From Treponema sp. (lineage in GTDB: Bacteria; Spirochaetota; Spirochaetia; Treponematales; Breznakiellaceae), in assembly GCA_031263265.1 (NCBI GenBank), contig JAISGE010000110.1:1-18084 (forward strand): a stretch of 18,084 nucleotides of DNA, read 5' to 3'. This document shows, piece by piece, positions 7,347 through 14,734 of the stretch (positions within the stretch are counted from its first letter, which is position 1; each line of letters starts with the position of its first letter). The notes beneath the pieces were generated by a model that ran no database searches, was not told the origin of the DNA, and saw only the letters and a list, made by a program, of their open reading frames with translations. The position numbers were made by a program, and so were the translations under genes.

Positions 7347-8438
7347 TCAGACGATATCATCGAATTCTTCTTTGGTCAAGGGACGAGCAATAGAGAGGCC
7401 ATGTTCCTGAGAAGTTTGGATGTATACTTTGCCTATTCTTGGTATGCCGGTCAGTTGGACAATGGGAAACCGGGGATTTTGCGGGTTCACATTCGCTACC
7501 TGGGCTTTTTTTCCATTGGCCAGGAGCACATGAAGCCCAATAGGATACAGAGAAAGCGCATTACCCAATGCCCGGCATACGGTATCATCGTACTGTTTTG
7601 CCTCATTTTTCAGGAAATACAGTAAACTGGTATGCATGTCTTTAGCCTTCTTGTGAGGCCGGTTGGAGATCATCGCCTCATAAGAACAACTTACCCCGAT
7701 TATTTTTGCGTAAAGACCTATCTGATCTCCTGCGAGCTTTTGAGGATACCCTGAACCATTTTCCCGTTCATGATGCTGTAGTACGGCGGTACATACCGCA
7801 GAGGGAAACCCCAAGGAAGTGAGGAAGTTATAACTCAAGATGGGATGGGTAAGGATGGCCTTCCTATCTTCCAACGTCAGATCCCGCTTATTTATGTTTA
7901 CTTTAGAGGGCAATTTAGCCATGCCGATTTCATGGAAGAGCGTGGCAACCCCCAGTTCGATAAGCTTGTCATCCGGTAGTTTGAGGGAGGCCCCTATGGT
8001 AAGGGCAATGATAGTGGAAGTAAGCGTATGAGCTAACTGATAGGTAAGCTCTCCTTCTGCTCTATAGGTCATCAACAGTCGAAAGAAGGTACGGGAATCG
8101 GTTTGTATGATACTGCAGGCGGTCTGGATCTGTTCTGCTATGGTGGTGAAACTAAGATCAGGTTTCGCCCCCGCAATAAAAAGCTGGGGCACATATTTCT
8201 GAAAAGCATCATAAAATTCTTGGGCCTGTTTGAGTTTATCCTTATCGCTTACGACGGATTCTTCTAGCCGAGCTTCTCCTTCGCTATATACTTCCCTAAA
8301 ATCCCATTCTAAAAGAGCTGCAGCCAATTCTTTGGAGAAGGGCATCTCTGGTGAGGCTAATATAAACTGCTCGTCAAGATAGAGGGACTCAGAAAACAAG
8401 CTTCTCTCCTGAATCTGCATGACTTGGTAATGGTTCAT
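7347..8438 (-). CDS. HD-GYP-domain protein with altered active site
   Basis: HD-GYP proteins usually hydrolyse cyclic di-GMP with a two- or three-metal centre. The first ~115 residues of this 363-residue protein match no domain I know. Residues 130-265 clearly align with HD-GYP: LAHTLTSTI (His137), then HEIGMAKLP at 169-177, THPILSYNFL (His198), and the GYP signature HHERENGSGYP (222-232). Several hallmark residues are changed. HD is HE (Glu170), the Lys of HDIGK is Met173, and the later VADVYDA segment reads VSCSYEA (249-255). Catalysis may be lost or altered. Residues 295-363 form a small beta-rich tail often seen after HD-GYP in spirochaetes (inference). Start ATG 8438 has a good GGAG site, 7 bp spacing. 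It could be a cyclic di-GMP receptor or partner; the GGDEF gene at 2625 is in the same window but not linked. Confidence 0.88.
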   Translation of the reverse strand: MNHYQVMQIQERSLFSESLYLDEQFILASPEMPFSKELAAALLEWDFREVYSEGEARLEESVVSDKDKLKQAQEFYDAFQKYVPQLFIAGAKPDLSFTTIAEQIQTACSIIQTDSRTFFRLLMTYRAEGELTYQLAHTLTSTIIALTIGASLKLPDDKLIELGVATLFHEIGMAKLPSKVNINKRDLTLEDRKAILTHPILSYNFLTSLGFPSAVCTAVLQHHERENGSGYPQKLAGDQIGLYAKIIGVSCSYEAMISNRPHKKAKDMHTSLLYFLKNEAKQYDDTVCRALGNALSLYPIGLHVLLANGKKAQVANVNPQNPRFPIVQLTGIPRIGKVYIQTSQEHGLSIARPLTKEEFDDIV

Positions 8439-8481
8439 TCCTTGACTCCTATGGCTAATGCTCGTATCTGTAAGTTCTGCA

Positions 8482-8541
8482 TTATTACCCTTACGTTATT
8501 ACCGATAATAAAGTTATTGTAGAATATTATAAAATTATCGG
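8482..8541. promoter_or_regulatory. Repeat-rich divergent intergenic region (candidate operator)
   Basis: The 166 bp between the divergent HD-GYP-like and TTG-start genes are AT-rich and repetitive. TTATTACC occurs twice in direct orientation (8482-8489, 8496-8503). CCGATAAT (8502-8509) has a perfect inverted partner ATTATCGG (8534-8541), with centres 32 bp apart, close to three helical turns. TTATTACCGATAATAA (8496-8511) is itself a near-palindrome. This arrangement suits a dimeric DNA-binding protein controlling one or both genes. I cannot place -10 and -35 boxes confidently. Confidence 0.4.
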
Positions 8542-8588
8542 CTAGAGGGTATCATAAAGTGAACTGGGAAAAATGTTTTGGGAACACC

Positions 8589-8607
8589 AGGAGGAGTTTA
8601 AGTCTTG
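8589..8607 (+). promoter_or_regulatory. Strong ribosome binding site that fixes a TTG start
   Basis: AGGAGGAG (8589-8596) is an almost perfect Shine-Dalgarno sequence placed 8 bp before TTG at 8605. No in-frame ATG occurs nearby. A GTG five codons downstream has no comparable site and would cut into the first membrane helix. Confidence 0.75.
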
Positions 8608-9465
8608 CAATTCAGATATGTGTTTATCGCATTTAATATAATCATTCTGTTTTTTTTACTGGTCATCGGTATTTTGTCGTTTTATATACTGGGAACCGAA
8701 ATCGCCCTGGAATTTTGGCAGGCAAGCCGGTTCTTTATCGTGCTTATGCTCCTTGTGCTGATAGGGCTTGACGTCTTTTATGGTATTAACCGGTCCTTGT
8801 ATGTACTCCTTGAACGGGAAGATTGGCCTGGGCTTACCCAATATCTGGAGACGAGGATTGTCCAACATAAACACTACTCTTCTTCTCTAGTCCGGCTCTT
8901 AGCGAATACGTATTTCGTCCTTTCAGATCCTGCCGCGGTAATGAACCTGGAGCGCAAAATCGCCCAGGGGAAACCTTCTTTGATTGAAGATCACGCCCTC
9001 CTTTTTGGGGCGGCCCGGATTCTAAGCAAGGATATAAGCGGGGGGGTACAGTTCTTTTCTGACCGTCTGGATGCTGCAGTGGCCCGATCCGGTAAGGGTC
9101 TCTTTTTCAGAAAGGATCCGAAGAAAACCGCATGGATACGGTTTTACTACGGATTTACCCTGCTACTGGAACGGCAGTTTTCTATTGCTGCGGAACAGTT
9201 TACCGTGCTCTCCAAAGAAGCCAAGGATCCCATAACCATAGGCTTATCCGCGTATTTTCTGGCGGAAATTCTGACCAAGATGTTGCTGGACCGTAGCCTG
9301 GATCTCCAAGCTACGGCTGCAGATGGCCGTAGCCGGGTAGGGGCGGCGCTGCATACCATAGATGCCTGGTACAAGGATGCGACAAAACTGCAAAATGAGA
9401 TTTATGGGGCGATTCTGGTACCCTATCTCCGGGATGCAGGGCGTTGGATATACCGGGACGGATGA
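8605..9465 (+). CDS. Uncharacterised two-helix membrane protein with cytoplasmic helical-repeat domain
   Basis: I do not recognise this 286-residue protein. It begins at TTG 8605, set by an excellent ribosome site. Two membrane helices lie at about residues 7-29 (FIAFNIIILFFLLVIGILSF) and 41-61 (ASRFFIVLMLLVLIGLDVF). The remaining ~220 residues are soluble and look all-helical, with TPR-like rhythm: SSLVRLLANTYFVLSDP, ALLFGAARILSKD, WIRFYYGFTLLLERQFSIAA, ITIGLSAYFLAEILTKML. Arg and Lys after the second helix suggest that the large domain faces the cytoplasm. No catalytic motif is visible. It is divergent from the HD-GYP-like gene across a repeat-rich region and convergent with the SpoIID gene, so it is a single-gene unit. 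A scaffold or complex-assembly role is only a guess from the helical-repeat look. Confidence 0.8.
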   Translation: MQFRYVFIAFNIIILFFLLVIGILSFYILGTEIALEFWQASRFFIVLMLLVLIGLDVFYGINRSLYVLLEREDWPGLTQYLETRIVQHKHYSSSLVRLLANTYFVLSDPAAVMNLERKIAQGKPSLIEDHALLFGAARILSKDISGGVQFFSDRLDAAVARSGKGLFFRKDPKKTAWIRFYYGFTLLLERQFSIAAEQFTVLSKEAKDPITIGLSAYFLAEILTKMLLDRSLDLQATAADGRSRVGAALHTIDAWYKDATKLQNEIYGAILVPYLRDAGRWIYRDG

Positions 9466-9471
9466 CTTAGG

Positions 9472-11973
9472 TTAATGCACGGTTGCCAAAGGGTAATAGT
9501 GGCTCAGTATTTGGGTCGCCGTAAACCCTGCTTGGGCCATACCGGCAGCACCACTTTGATCCAGCCCGACTCCATGACCCCAACCTGCCCCTTGAAAGAT
9601 GAAGTACTCTGGCCTGCCGTTCTTTCCCAGTTTTGACCTGATGGTAAAGAGGTTACTCCGCAGTCCTCCCAGGCGGGATCTGATACGATCCCCTTTAATC
9701 CGCAGCGTTCCCTGGGTACCACGGATTTCCACTTCGTTTATCCTGCCTGAAATGCCCCGGCCCCGGCTTGTTACCTGAAGAATTTCACCGAGGCTATTCC
9801 CATCTGCCGCATTCCGGCTGCGTATTTCTTCTGCGGCTACCCATTTTTCCCAACGGTACGCCTGGGAGGAATGAAGGTTCGGCACCGACGAATATGAGCG
9901 CGGCCGTTCCCGAATCCATCGGGCCAATTCGTCCAGAGGAAGGGGGCTTGTTCTGGAGCTCAGGAGCTTATCAGGAACCGCCGCGTTAAAGGTGCTGTAA
10001 CCCCATACGGAACGGCTGTCTTCGCTGTACCCTCCGTGATTGGCAGAATAGTACGCCTTGAGCGGCTTCCCCCCGGCGCTTAGGTATATACCCCTGGTGG
10101 CATCCACTGCTGCGGTGGTAGCCCGGGCTTCTCCGCTTACCCCCCGGTACGCGGCAGAGAGCACGGATCCGTAAAGATCAAATCCTTTTTCCTTGGGTAC
10201 ATCCCGGTTACCATCTTCAAGGCAGGCCAAGGTATAAGAACGGGCGGCAATGGCCTGCGCTTTAAGGGCTTCTCCTGGCCAATACGCGGGCATTTCCGCG
10301 GGAATAACCCCATAGAGGTATTCTTCTATATTGAGGATGTTAACCAAGGTGATCCCTGCTTGGGTAGGCCAAAATTCGATGCTGCCCCGGTAGGAACGGT
10401 CTTCAGCGGTAAAGCCTGAAACAAGGGTGGTATTTTCCGGTTCCTGGTATTCCAGTACCACCGGCTCTGCCGCACTGATCAGGGTTTTCCCGGCTTGATC
10501 CAAAAGGAAAAGTTTCCCGTTTCGCATTTCAGCCCAGATCTGTTCCGGTTCCCGGCTGCTGAATAGGGGCCGCTCTCCGGGAAGGCGCAGGAGATAAGGA
10601 CCGCCGGTCTTTACCGTGATGCTGGCTTGTTCCTCTACAAGCCCTATCCGTACTAGGGTCATACCTTGGGCAAGGGATCCCAGGGCCTTGACCTTGGGCG
10701 GATTTGCCCCAATGATCCGCCTGGTTGGGGGACTTTCCTGGTACCCAGGGAATCCCGGTATCCCGCGGAGGGCCTCATTGAGACCCTGGATGATGTCATC
10801 TTGCTGGGGGAAATAGGAATGGGCACGATTTAAGGATTCGTATGCTTCTTTATACTGTTTCTGCGCCAAGAGTACCTTACCTAGGGGGAGCAGGGTTACA
10901 TGGAGTTCTGGATCCTGGCGCAGGGCGGTACGAAAACAGGTCTCCGCTTCTCCTGGAGCAGATGAAGCCAACAATTCCCCTAGGAAGAGCCAGCCTATAG
11001 GGCGGAAATTTTCTGCGGCCAGGCTTCTTCGCAAGGTGGCGATAGCCCTCCCGGTATCCCCGGTATCCCGGAGAAGCATGGCCTCATAGAACAAGGTTTC
11101 ACCGGTCTCAGGGGAAAGGGGAAGAAGCTCCCGGGCCTTTTGGTAGTTCCCGGCAAGGCAAAGACTTACAAACAACTCCCGTTTCACTTCAAGATCAGCG
11201 GGTTTATCCTTATGTAGCTGCTCAATCAGGGCTGTCGCAGCTTTCCCGTTTCCTAGTTCAGCATATAAGCGGGCAAGCTGCCAGGTGATGGATACCTTGT
11301 TTCCCCTATCCGCATCCTGCTGCATGTGCTGTTCTAACGTTCGAATACTCCGCTCCGGCCTCCCTTGGTAGTAGGCACGTACGGCCTCTTCGTCGATGAC
11401 GGGCAGCGGACTTGGGGGTACTGGCAGACGTACAGGAGGGCTTGCAGGTATCGGATCCGGGGAGACCGGAGGGAGAGCGGCCACCAAGGGGGCAGGCACT
11501 GGAGAGGGGGCAGTCGCCGGAGGGGCCTGCGGCTCAAGAGGAAGGGAGGGAGCAATGGAAGAGGTTTCAGCCAGGGCTTGTGGGATGGTTTGAGGGGGCT
11601 TTTCAACCGGGGGATCCAGCGCAACCTGAACAGGAGCTTCATCCTGGGTACTATCCGGTTGCGTAGGCATAGACTCCTCCTGACGAGGAGGTTCACCAGG
11701 GCTTTCTGGAGGAAGAGGCTGCTGCGTTTCCTGGGGTAACGTGGGGGAAGGATCAGAAGGAGGCGGGCTGAGTGGATCCGGGGTTTGCGGCGGTGGTTCT
11801 TCTGGAAGCGGGGAATCTTCAGGAACCACTGCGGGAAGGGGAAATTCCTGGGGAGGTACTGAGGATGGCGCAACCGTACAAGAAGTAACCATAAACAAGA
11901 GGCCCAATTTCAAAAGGCGGTTAGTTTTGAAATTGGTTTTGGAACACACGGCTAATAAACCGCTTGTTCCCAT
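9472..11973 (-). CDS. Lipoprotein with Pro-rich linker, TPR region and SpoIID domain
   Basis: SpoIID proteins cleave glycan strands of peptidoglycan as lytic transglycosylases. Numbering here is from an ATG at 12042, the longest frame (856 residues). KTNRLLKLGLLFMVTSC ends in a spirochaete-type lipobox with Cys55, so the mature protein should be a lipoprotein. Residues 57-215 are an extreme Pro-rich linker. Residues 220-425 are TPR-like (WQLARLYAELGN, YEAMLLRDTGDTGRAI, LLPLGKVLLAQKQYKEAY). Residues 465-855 hold the SpoIID domain, with NIEEYLYGVIPAEMPAYWP, AQAIAARSYTL, SANHGGYSEDSRSVWG and GAGWGHGVGLDQSGAAGMA. The start is uncertain: ATG 11973 is used because it puts the lipobox at residue 32, but ATG 12042 and a GTG at 11949 are alternatives, and none has a clear ribosome site. 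Two strong hairpins cover this region. The gene follows the response regulator in the same direction. Confidence 0.87.
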   Translation of the reverse strand: MGTSGLLAVCSKTNFKTNRLLKLGLLFMVTSCTVAPSSVPPQEFPLPAVVPEDSPLPEEPPPQTPDPLSPPPSDPSPTLPQETQQPLPPESPGEPPRQEESMPTQPDSTQDEAPVQVALDPPVEKPPQTIPQALAETSSIAPSLPLEPQAPPATAPSPVPAPLVAALPPVSPDPIPASPPVRLPVPPSPLPVIDEEAVRAYYQGRPERSIRTLEQHMQQDADRGNKVSITWQLARLYAELGNGKAATALIEQLHKDKPADLEVKRELFVSLCLAGNYQKARELLPLSPETGETLFYEAMLLRDTGDTGRAIATLRRSLAAENFRPIGWLFLGELLASSAPGEAETCFRTALRQDPELHVTLLPLGKVLLAQKQYKEAYESLNRAHSYFPQQDDIIQGLNEALRGIPGFPGYQESPPTRRIIGANPPKVKALGSLAQGMTLVRIGLVEEQASITVKTGGPYLLRLPGERPLFSSREPEQIWAEMRNGKLFLLDQAGKTLISAAEPVVLEYQEPENTTLVSGFTAEDRSYRGSIEFWPTQAGITLVNILNIEEYLYGVIPAEMPAYWPGEALKAQAIAARSYTLACLEDGNRDVPKEKGFDLYGSVLSAAYRGVSGEARATTAAVDATRGIYLSAGGKPLKAYYSANHGGYSEDSRSVWGYSTFNAAVPDKLLSSRTSPLPLDELARWIRERPRSYSSVPNLHSSQAYRWEKWVAAEEIRSRNAADGNSLGEILQVTSRGRGISGRINEVEIRGTQGTLRIKGDRIRSRLGGLRSNLFTIRSKLGKNGRPEYFIFQGAGWGHGVGLDQSGAAGMAQAGFTATQILSHYYPLATVH
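11904..11936 (-). repeat. Perfect 12-bp hairpin at the 5' end of the SpoIID gene
   Basis: CCAATTTCAAAA and TTTTGAAATTGG (arms 11904-11915 and 11925-11936) are perfectly complementary around a 9-nt loop. In the mRNA it falls over the codons for the charged part of the signal peptide, or immediately ahead of them if the true start is further downstream. No U-run follows, so it is not a classic terminator. Confidence 0.6.
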
Positions 11974-11986
11974 TAAATCTAACGGT

Positions 11987-12016
11987 GCTCTTTGAAAACC
12001 GAAGTTTTGAAAGAGC
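11987..12016 (-). repeat. 13-bp hairpin with C(UUCG)G tetraloop in the SpoIID leader
   Basis: On the minus-strand transcript GCUCUUUCAAAAC and GUUUUCAAAGAGC pair over 13 positions with a single C-C mismatch, closed by UUCG. C(UUCG)G is one of the most stable RNA tetraloops, and the complementary DNA strand would not form it, which supports a role in the RNA. It lies 51 bp upstream of the second hairpin (11904-11936), with which it shares the word TTTCAAAACT. Confidence 0.6.
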
Positions 12017-12149
12017 CTCAAGATACATAAAACCAAGGGCATACTTCATAGTAATGTGAAAAAGGACGACTCGTCTATCATTGGTCCAAGGATCCTTGAT
12101 GTACGTGAGAGGGCCAGTGATGGAACCCTCGATTTACCATAAAAAGCTC

Positions 12150-13496
12150 TTACGCGTTGCTTTCATTGGCCAGCTTGCGGTGCAGGGTTTTACGACCAAT
12201 GGCCAAGACCTCCGCAGTCTTGCTTTTATTACCCTGGAGAAACGTAAGGGTATCTCGAATGATGATCTTCTCCGCGTCCTCAAGAGTCGTACCCAGGGGG
12301 ATGCGGATCCAGCCCTCATCGCTTTTCCTCCCTACCGTAGGGGGCAGATCATCTTCGGTAATGACCGGCCCTTTAGCCATAACCACCGCGCTTTCCATAC
12401 AATTCCGCAGTTCCCGTACATTACCCGGCCAATCATAGGCGTAGATGGCTGCTCGGGCTTTCTCGTCAATACCGTCCACTGCCTTGCCATTTTCCCGGGC
12501 GAACTCCTTGAGAAAAGCGGTAATAAGCAGGGGTAGATCGTCTTTTCGTTCCCGCAGGGGAGGAACCAGGATATTCACCACATTGAGCCGGAAATAGAGG
12601 TCTTCCCGGAAATTCCCCTTTTCGATCTCCCCTTTGAGGTCTTTATTGGTAGCTGCCACAATCCGTACATCGGTCTCAATGGTCTCTTCCCCTCCTACCC
12701 GCTCAAATTTCTTTTCCTGGAGTACCCGTAGGAGCTTGATCTGGATGTTCTGGTCGATTTCCCCGATTTCATCAAGAAAAAGGGTCCCCTCGTGGGCAAG
12801 CTCGAAGCGGCCCCGCTTCCGGGTAGTGGCCCCGGTAAAACTGCCTTTCTCATGGCCGAAAAGCTCACTCTCCAGAAGACTCGCGGCAAGTGCCGCACAG
12901 TGTACCTTGATCAAGGGTTTTCCGTTACGGGGAGAAAGTCCGTGGATGGCATCGGCTACCAGTTCTTTTCCCACCCCTGACTCGCCGGTGATAAGCACCG
13001 AAGCCTTGGCAGGAGCTACCCGGCTGATGGTATCAAAAACCCGGCGCATGGGGCCTGAGGTACCGATGATGGTCTCAAACTGTTTGTGCCGTTCCAACTC
13101 TTCTTCAATACGCCGGTGTTTGAGCAGCAACTCCCGGTTCTGGAGGGCCCGCTTTACCAAAAGGGAGAGCCTATCCAAATTGACTGGTTTGGTAAGAAAA
13201 TCGTAGGCCCCATTCCGCATAGCCGCCACCGCAGTCTCCACCGTGCCATGACCCGTAAGCACAATGACCGGAATCCCGGGACTTTCTGTAGTAACGCGCT
13301 TGAGCAGATCCTCCCCGCTCAAACCTGCCATACGAAGGTCGGTGATCACTAGGTCAAGATCACCTTTCTGAAAACGCTTCCATCCCTCTTCCCCTTGTGC
13401 GGCAGTTACCACCTCATAACCGTCCATCTCAAGGGATGCAGCCAACCCTTCCCGAATATTTTTTTCGTCATCCACGACGAGGAGCTTAAAGTTCAT
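12150..13496 (-). CDS. NtrC-type sigma-54 response regulator
   Basis: This is a three-domain activator of sigma-54 RNA polymerase, 448 residues from ATG 13496. That start has AGAGG at 6 bp and gives MNFKLLVVDDEKNIREG; an ATG at 13520 has no ribosome site. The receiver domain covers 1-120 with phospho-acceptor Asp53 (LVITDLRM) and the conserved Thr and Lys in VIVLTGHG and FLTKP. The AAA+ domain (about 140-375) has Walker A GESGVGKE (171-178), a sigma-54 contact loop GSFTGA (218-223), Walker B TLFLDEIGE (238-246), and RLNVVNI/PPLRERKDD. A Fis-type helix-turn-helix ends the protein (NKSKTAEVLAIGRKTLHRKL). The GAFTGA loop carries Ser for Ala, a tolerated natural variant as far as I know. It overlaps the histidine kinase gene by 11 bp, so the two are a cognate pair. 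The target genes cannot be read from the window. Confidence 0.95.
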   Translation of the reverse strand: MNFKLLVVDDEKNIREGLAASLEMDGYEVVTAAQGEEGWKRFQKGDLDLVITDLRMAGLSGEDLLKRVTTESPGIPVIVLTGHGTVETAVAAMRNGAYDFLTKPVNLDRLSLLVKRALQNRELLLKHRRIEEELERHKQFETIIGTSGPMRRVFDTISRVAPAKASVLITGESGVGKELVADAIHGLSPRNGKPLIKVHCAALAASLLESELFGHEKGSFTGATTRKRGRFELAHEGTLFLDEIGEIDQNIQIKLLRVLQEKKFERVGGEETIETDVRIVAATNKDLKGEIEKGNFREDLYFRLNVVNILVPPLRERKDDLPLLITAFLKEFARENGKAVDGIDEKARAAIYAYDWPGNVRELRNCMESAVVMAKGPVITEDDLPPTVGRKSDEGWIRIPLGTTLEDAEKIIIRDTLTFLQGNKSKTAEVLAIGRKTLHRKLANESNA

Positions 13497-14724
13497 AGAT
13501 TGCCTCTGCTTCGCCTTCATAACTGATAAGCCGCTGTTCCTTTTGGGGAATGGGAAGGGTGATGATGAAACACGTTCCTTCTTTGGCTTTAGACTTTACC
13601 GTAATCTCTCCCTGATGTTCCCGAATTATCTTGAACGCCAAGGTAAGCCCCAAGCCGGAACCAGTTTCCTTGGTGGTAAAATAAGGCTCAAATATCTTGG
13701 AAAGGTTTTCTTCAGGGATCCCAATGCCCGTATCGCATACCTTGATGATAATTTCCCCATCCCCCTTCTCGGTACAGACCCGCAAGGTACCCCCTGAAGG
13801 CATAGCCGCGATGGCATTCTTAATGAGGTTGAGGAGGACCTGTTTCATAAACCGTTCATCAAAATCAATCAGGGGAAGTTCCTCGGCTAGATTCAGGACA
13901 CACTGGATATGGGCTTCCTCCACTTCAAAACCCACGAAATCCGTGAGTTCTACGATAAGGGTGTTGATGTTTCCCTCCCGAAACTCCATATTCATCGGCC
14001 GAACCGCAAACAGAAAATCCACCACAATACCGTTAAGCCGGTCGATCTCTTCGTTAACCACCCCAAGATAGGTATCCAGAAGCTGAAAATAATCCTTTGA
14101 CTCCTGGTTGCGATCCCCCTGTTCTACCGGGTGAGATCTAAAATACAAATCCCGGTTCGCATCCATAGCCTTTTGAATGAGCTGGACATGGATAGAAAGG
14201 GAGCCTAAGGGATTTTTGATCTCATGGGCTACCCCCGCTGCCAAGGTGGTAAGACTGGCCAGGCTTTCCATGCGCCGCAAGCGGGCCTCTTTACCCCGTT
14301 TTTCGGTAATATCCTCCACATGGATCAACGAACCGGACACCTGATGATCCTGAACCAAGGGAAGTACACTGAAGCTCAAGAGCCGTTGTTTGCCTTTACT
14401 TTCCACGTCGAATTCCCGCTCCTCAACCCGGTCGCCGTTCATCAGGGTAGCTTCAAAAAATTCAGCCACTGGTTCGTCCCGGATCAGGGTCCATATAGGC
14501 CCATTTCCCTGTTCATCATACCCTAAGGGAAGAAACCGTTCAGCGTACTTATTGGCCAAGATGAGATTATGGTCCGTATCACACACCAGTATCCCATCAG
14601 CGATGGAATCCAGTACGGTTTCCAGCCGTTCGATTTCAGCAGCCGCGGACACCAAGATGTCCCGAATCTGTTCTCCGGTCATCTTGTTGAGTTTTTGTAA
14701 TGCCCGTTTAATAAACTGTCTCAT
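13486..14724 (-). CDS. Cytosolic PAS-containing histidine kinase (NtrB/AtoS-like)
   Basis: The 412-residue kinase has no membrane segment or signal peptide, so it senses an internal cue. A PAS domain spans about 30-145 (VLDSIADGILVCDTDHNLILANKYAE is its core). The HisKA helix has GVAHEIKNPLG with phospho-acceptor His167. The ATP-binding domain follows: N box NLIKNAIAAMP (Asn303), DTGIGIPEE, FEPYFTTKETGSGLGL. The loop between the two HisKA helices (about 187-215, charged, DANRDLYFRSHPVEQGDRN) is some 15 residues longer than I expect for this class. It is the cognate partner of the overlapping response regulator. The start ATG 14724 lies 10 bp past the holB stop and has a poor ribosome site, which suggests translational coupling. 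What the PAS domain binds is unknown. Confidence 0.93.
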   Translation of the reverse strand: MRQFIKRALQKLNKMTGEQIRDILVSAAAEIERLETVLDSIADGILVCDTDHNLILANKYAERFLPLGYDEQGNGPIWTLIRDEPVAEFFEATLMNGDRVEEREFDVESKGKQRLLSFSVLPLVQDHQVSGSLIHVEDITEKRGKEARLRRMESLASLTTLAAGVAHEIKNPLGSLSIHVQLIQKAMDANRDLYFRSHPVEQGDRNQESKDYFQLLDTYLGVVNEEIDRLNGIVVDFLFAVRPMNMEFREGNINTLIVELTDFVGFEVEEAHIQCVLNLAEELPLIDFDERFMKQVLLNLIKNAIAAMPSGGTLRVCTEKGDGEIIIKVCDTGIGIPEENLSKIFEPYFTTKETGSGLGLTLAFKIIREHQGEITVKSKAKEGTCFIITLPIPQKEQRLISYEGEAEAIYEL

Positions 14725-14734
14725 GGAATATGTT

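Noticed and set aside
6700..7410. Long plus-strand open frame opposite the CNNM gene
   Set aside because: The opposite strand has a complete, family-matching gene. This frame is a Ser/Arg/Thr-rich shadow with no recognisable domain and no ribosome site.
12087..12098. 12-bp palindrome CAAGGATCCTTG as an operator for the SpoIID gene
   Set aside because: It is most simply one of the 21 GGATCC copies in the window. There is no second copy or promoter element beside it.
12043..12149. Sigma-54 (-24/-12) promoter upstream of the SpoIID gene
   Set aside because: A TGGCCC word is present, but no GC-containing -12 element lies at the required spacing.
12634..13206. 190-codon plus-strand frame opposite the response regulator
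   Set aside because: It has shadow composition (Ser/Arg-rich) and is fully explained by the NtrC-type gene on the other strand.
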